Below are positions 59,299-64,000 of a DNA stretch of 64,000 nt, piece after piece (the first letter of the stretch is position 1; each line of letters opens with the position of its first letter). The translations under genes and the position numbers were made by a program. The stretch is from Tribonema minus (Eukaryota; Sar; Xanthophyceae; Tribonematales; Tribonemataceae), in the NCBI GenBank assembly GCA_017506865.1, contig JAFCMP010000013.1:806001-870000 (forward strand), in the 5' to 3' direction. Under the pieces are notes generated by a model, which was not told the DNA's origin, made no database searches, and saw nothing but the letters and a program-made list of their open reading frames with translations.

Positions 59299-62200
59299 GG
59301 TGACTAGGAGGATGCAGGCTGCTGGGTCTGATTTTCAGCCAACTCGATTTTGGAGGCGAGAGATCTCTTCAACTCGCGCATACATGCGACCCTCTTGGGC
59401 TTGATATAGTGTACACTCGGGGATCAGTTGCTGCACTGTGTACTGTGAACCGACCATTATGGAGCTGAAAAGAGATATCATCCACAAATGAATGCGCAGA
59501 CGGCCAATGGATGATGAGCTCAAGCACTCACAATCTTAGCCATGTCGCCATGGCTGCACTCAGGGCGCGTAGGAGAATATTCAGTACTGGGAGCCATGAC
59601 TCAGGTGGGTAGCTGTATCATGCACTCCATATGCATGATGCACACAGGTATTTGTGCGACATACCTGAAATGGCGCATGTGAGGTGATGAACTCCGAGGT
59701 GCAGGGCAGACCTGACTGCAGGCTACCAGGCTTACTGTCATGTACAAATTATGCAGGTGTCCATTTGAATACAAGCTCTAGCTTTGCGAGGCATGTCGTA
59801 GCACTGTACCGCGCTTCTCTGCGCTCTGCTCAATCCCTGAATGGCATACTCATTAGGGAAGGTGAGGTCAAGGTCCAAGGGCGGAACTTCAAGTCAGAGT
59901 TGAGGTACAGCTCGGTGTTGTTGTGTTTGTGTTCACTGCGACGCCCACAGACAGCAAGGATGATTTTCTGCTATCTTATAGCTTCTGCGGCTGCTTCAAA
60001 TCCACATTAGACCCTGCCAAGCGATCTGCACTTCCATGATATCCGCGAATCACGAAGCATGCACGAAACGCACGTTTGAGCGACGGACTGCGGGAGGGAG
60101 CTGGAGCGAGGTTATAGGCCAGATTCGATTATTTCCAGCTGAGGTATTCAAGTGGTGAGTGAGGCACTGCACTGGGGCACTAGTGTGGCGAACACCCTGC
60201 ACTGTGAAGGCACCAGCATCCGCCTGTGCTTGCGGAGCCTGCCTTTATCTAGAGCAAAACATCATCAACTGCTGTGGTTTCAACAGCACATTGTGTGCTC
60301 TGTATTCCTGCACATCAGAATACTACCACACGGGGGGTAGGCGCACATGTGATTCCACAATAACTTGCCATTGTCGTTATCAGCACTGCTTGCCGCATTG
60401 AAAGTATTGTGCTTGCAAAACTGTGTACCAGACCATGCTTTGTGTGCATGTCGCACTCGTTCAAATGTAAGTTTTACTGTGGCCTATCAGTGTCAGCACT
60501 CATCAGTGCTGGAAACCTTGGTCCTTCTTTGGCAACTTGGCGCTCACAGCTGCTTGGTGGTGGAGAGTGCTCTTTGGTTATGTTGCCAGTGCCTGTAACA
60601 CTAATATGCTGTTGAGTGCTGATCTGGTATTGGTACCTCTGAGGACGCCCGCGGACGGCCTGGAGGCGGCATCTACGGCGTGCACTACAGCAGGTCTACC
60701 TCTCCTCCCTCTGCACTGCATGTATGTACACAACCAGGCAAACATACGTGATCGCCGGACAGAACCGACCTGCAATCAAAATATAGACAATAACATCACA
60801 ACCCAAATATTGACAATACCATCACAAACCAAATGGCGTGTGCGTGCGCTCAGTGCTGCCTGTTTGCGATTATGTGGTGATTCTGCACGCGCGCGTCATG
60901 CAGCCATTTGGTCACCGCAGGGAGCAGCGTGGCATATGTTGGTGCGATCAATCTCTTGTACCGACTTTCAGCATCGCGGATTGCGCTGTGAAGCAGTTGG
61001 TCGAAGTGGTTGGTACGATGAATGAACCGCACTTGCCTGCATGTTAAAGGCGCGTCAGCGCTGCTGTGTACTGTGGCATTTGGGACATGTTATCAAGGTA
61101 CAGTGGCGCTCCTAATGATGAGACAACACAATGCAATCCTACGCGGTCGGATGCGGGTTGAGCCTGGTGCACATGCGCTGAGTTCCCCGCATCTTCCCTC
61201 ATGTGCGGACACTGCCATTTGCTAATCTTCTCTCTGAAGGACAGCGCCACCGATTGATCAGCATGTCCTAAGCAGGAAGCACATTCTGGAGCATTGTGTA
61301 CACTAGTGGTGTTAGGATGCAGATACAGCTGCTTGGAGGTAGCTTCCATGCACATTCTAAATGCAGCGGTGCGTGTGTGCTATGCTTACATCATGTCACA
61401 TGGTGCCTTGTCGTGCATCGCATGACCTTTAGTTCAAGTGCTCTCACGTGCTGCTCTCCAAATGCTTGTTGCATATGTGTGTTGGCGTGATGCCGTTGCT
61501 GTGCTGACGCGGCTTTTTATTCACCAGTATTTTCGGACTGTTCATCGCGTAACATGGTCATGCTGCAACATGATGTGGAAGCCTTGACGTCACTCCAACC
61601 AGAAAGGGTTGTGTCATTGCCCTAGTAGGTGCAAGTTGTAGGGGCGACCGCTTCTCAGCTGCTGACCTATCTGTACTGCAGCCCCAGGGCTTCCGCTTGC
61701 ATTGAGTAGACAACCATGGCATAGCCGAGTAGTTGTGATCTTGTATTTATAGCAGCCCCAGGGGCTTGTTTTGTGTGAACGCGTGCATAGCCTAGTACAG
61801 TAAGTGACAATTGCCCTTTTGCAGACAGATCTTGCTTTCCGCCGCTCTCGCATTTGCGGCACTGCGCAAAGCTTTGGGTATGGACTAGTCCCAAAAATGT
61901 GTGCTCAACAATGGCTATGAAACGTCTCACCTAGGTGGAAGCTGTCACTCTACAACACCAGTGATTCTACAAGACCTGGGCGCACATGTGGTGCGTACGG
62001 CATGATTCTAAGAGACGTGGCTGAATGACACCATCATATACCTGACGCCAGCAGATGATTGCAATTTAAACAGCATGATGTCTTTCCAGAGGCTTCACAA
62101 CTGTTGATGACGATGGTCCTCTTGCACCAGCTTGGGTAGTAGCACTTTTCACCAGCTCGAGTACTAATGACACTTTAAGTTGTGTCCTTAACCCAGACAA

Positions 62201-62374
62201 TTCAGATGCAATGCTTGCATGCCACCAGCTTTTTAGCCAAAAGCAACTCAACACCGCGAAACCCTAACTCTAGGGCAGGGGGCTGTGATGTTGAAGGGGG
62301 GTCCATCCTGGCTCGTGTTTTCGGAAGCTGCAAGAGATAGATACTCTCTCTTCCCGCCAGAGAGGCTAGACACC
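59299..62374. other. Divergent intergenic region, no gene recognised
   Basis: About 3 kb between two head-to-head plastid-protein genes. Only short ORFs without family features. I see no tRNA, rRNA or repeat array. Confidence 0.45.
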
Positions 62375-62565
62375 ATGGCTCCCGGAATTGAGCTGGCAGC
62401 ATGCCTGGCGCTGCTGGTGGGTTCCGCCAACGCCTTCGTGGCGCCCTCTGGCGTGCGGCACGCGGCTCCTGTGGCCCGTGCCAATGCCCTGCGCATGAGC
62501 GCTAGCGACGAGCCCTGGTTCGCATCCGCGGTCGCCACCACCGTCGTCGACAAGGCGACCCTCGA
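62375..62565 (+). CDS. First exon of a plastid-targeted protein (partial)
   Basis: The ATG at 62375 (caccATGG) starts a leader MAPGIELAACLALLVGSANA, then FVAPSGVRHAAPVARANALR. This is an ER signal peptide followed by Phe and a basic transit region, typical of plastids in algae with red secondary plastids. It continues MSASDEPWFASAVATTVVDK and ends at a gtgagt donor in phase 2. No family is recognisable from the 63 residues. The second exon may be one of the repeated units near 63711 (reads SVFAESTSYEQNFMTLRC in the matching phase) or lie beyond the window. Confidence 0.7.
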
Positions 62566-63590
62566 GTGAGTATTGAATGTGACCTGCAGCCTCCGCAGCT
62601 TTCGTAGGAGCACAGTGTGTTTGCGTGTGTGTGCATGATATCCCTGTGTGCTGGCAACAGGACTGGAGCCACGTTAGCAGCTGCTGGGAAGTGGTGCCTG
62701 GGAGCTGTGCTTGCAGTGGGTGGAAGCACATGCTGCAGCTGTGCTGCCGGAGCTCGGCCGGCTCGTGCGCCGCCTGCTGCTGATGCGGCTGGCAGCTTAG
62801 CCTGGTGTGCAAAGCGGCGGGGACATTGGGTTTGGAGCAAGGAGCTGGCGGATATTTGGGGCGAGCTGCGGGATGCTGAGGCATTTTGGATCAATTCTAG
62901 CCGTAGTAGAATGACAGCTTTCGGTTTAGCGTAATTTTTGGTTTGCTGAGCGGCAGAAGCCTGCAGCAGAGGCACCGTCGGCTGATGCCACAGTCATTCA
63001 GCAGTTACATCATGGTCACCACCGTGAGCAGTGCCAGTAGGACGAAGCAGCCAGCATGTTCATGGCCTTAGTCAAATGCTCGAACCCTTTAGCAGTGCTC
63101 TTGTCGAGGATTTGCTAAGAAGCAGCAGGCACTTGTCACAAGCGGTTTCAAACTCAAAAGGTTGGTTGGTGAACCCTCTTCACACATTCATCATCACCAC
63201 CTTGCAAAGTGCTACATTAGTGATATGAGGGGCAGTTGCAACATGCGCTGCAGATTTCAAAACCAGCCGCAAATGGCAGCAAGGTCCCGGAAGGCAAGCA
63301 TGGTTTCCCCACCGTGCCCCAGTGTAGGTGGATATAGACAACAAATCATGCGCTAGCGACTGCAGACACTGCATCCGTGTTCAATGGGTAGCCGAGCAGC
63401 CGCACACGGACGAGCAGCGCACCGCATTGCACTCGCAGCTTTATTGTACTTGCCACAGCGATGCACCCAGCGCTCATTATCGCGCTCAATGCCATGCTGT
63501 CCTCAGCTCATCGTTGGTCATGCTAATCAACCTCAGAATTTGCAGCTGCCTGATAAAGTGTCCGTTGCTCACGCTGCCCGCCCACCCCCC
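62566..63590 (+). other. Probable first intron of the plastid-protein gene
   Basis: Nothing coding is recognised between the donor at 62566 and the repeat array starting near 63590. Confidence 0.4.
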
Positions 63591-64000
63591 ACCCCCACCC
63601 CCCGTGCGCGCGCGCCGCGCACATGCCGCAATCGGCAACTCGTCTGCTAGTCATCACATCTAACGCCCACGCCGCACCCCCCCTCCCCCCGCCGCGCGGC
63701 GCCGCAGTTCCGTGTTTGCCGAATCGACCAGCTACGAGCAGAACTTTATGACGCTGCGCTGTGCCCCCCTCCCCCCCCCCGCACGCACCATGCGCACCTG
63801 CCGCAACTCGTATGCTAGTCATCACATCTGACGCCCGCGCCGCGCCCCCCCCCCGCCTCGCGGCGCCGCAGCTCCGTGTTGCCAAGGCGACCAGCAATGA
63901 GCAGAACTTCCTGACGCTGCGCTGCGCCCCCCCCCGGCGCGCCGCGCGCACCTGCCGCATTTCGTCTGCTAGTCACCACATCTAACGCGCCCACGCTGCC
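63590..64000 (+). repeat. ~165-bp tandem units with C-tract, acceptor and exon start
   Basis: Units of the form gcgcac-tgccgcaa-tcgtctgctagtcatcacatc, C-rich tract, gcgccgcag| and exon start. Exon-like starts are at 63711 and 63871. The second lacks one base and breaks the frame, and a third unit begins near 63940. This is the acceptor-side version of the exon-end copying seen throughout the window. Confidence 0.75.

Overview
The window is nuclear DNA from a eukaryotic alga with a chlorophyll a/c plastid of red secondary origin. The evidence is an intron-rich light-harvesting gene whose leader is cut before Phe (ASA|F type), a second ORF with the same type of leader (SANA|FVAP), spliceosomal introns including one GC-AG intron, and many TTAGGG-type repeats. 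A haptophyte is my best guess. A pelagophyte-type stramenopile or a dinoflagellate cannot be excluded. The region is gene-poor: introns of 0.3-3.6 kb fill most of it.

Layout. (1) 1-10 kb: a frameshifted 27-residue-type ankyrin gene (+, 1032-1828), then a second copy of the 3' half of the glutathione reductase gene (-, 8401-5164) inside a ~5 kb segmental duplication, then another broken ankyrin gene (-, 9961-8976) at the junction of the duplication. (2) 11.6-24.7 kb: a complete 14-exon glutathione reductase gene (-, 590 aa). (3) 27.1-36.5 kb: an 8-exon gene (-, 413 aa) for a secretory glycosyltransferase-like protein. (4) 37.1-50.4 kb: a complete 10-exon phosphoglycerate kinase gene (-, 402 aa). 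(5) 51.1-53.6 kb: two broken ankyrin genes in tail-to-tail inverted orientation. (6) 55.0-59.3 kb: a light-harvesting protein gene (-, five exons seen). (7) 62.4 kb to the end: the first exon of a plastid-targeted protein on + and its repeat-rich intron. The exon models were built by hand. Every junction listed keeps the reading frame and has GT-AG (once GC-AG) borders.

The most unusual property is intron structure. Next to almost every exon, the intron carries one to seven degenerate tandem copies of the adjoining exon end together with its splice site. Donor-side copies lie downstream of the exon and acceptor-side copies lie upstream. They are often separated by TTAGGG-like tracts or long C/G homopolymers. 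The introns also hold a ~95-bp dispersed element whose presence differs between the two halves of the segmental duplication, and a 765-bp element with ~45-bp terminal inverted repeats.

Functionally the recognised genes are housekeeping: redox (GSR), glycolysis (PGK), secretory glycosylation (probable) and light harvesting. They lie in one co-directional block on the minus strand. I see no operon-like relation between them.
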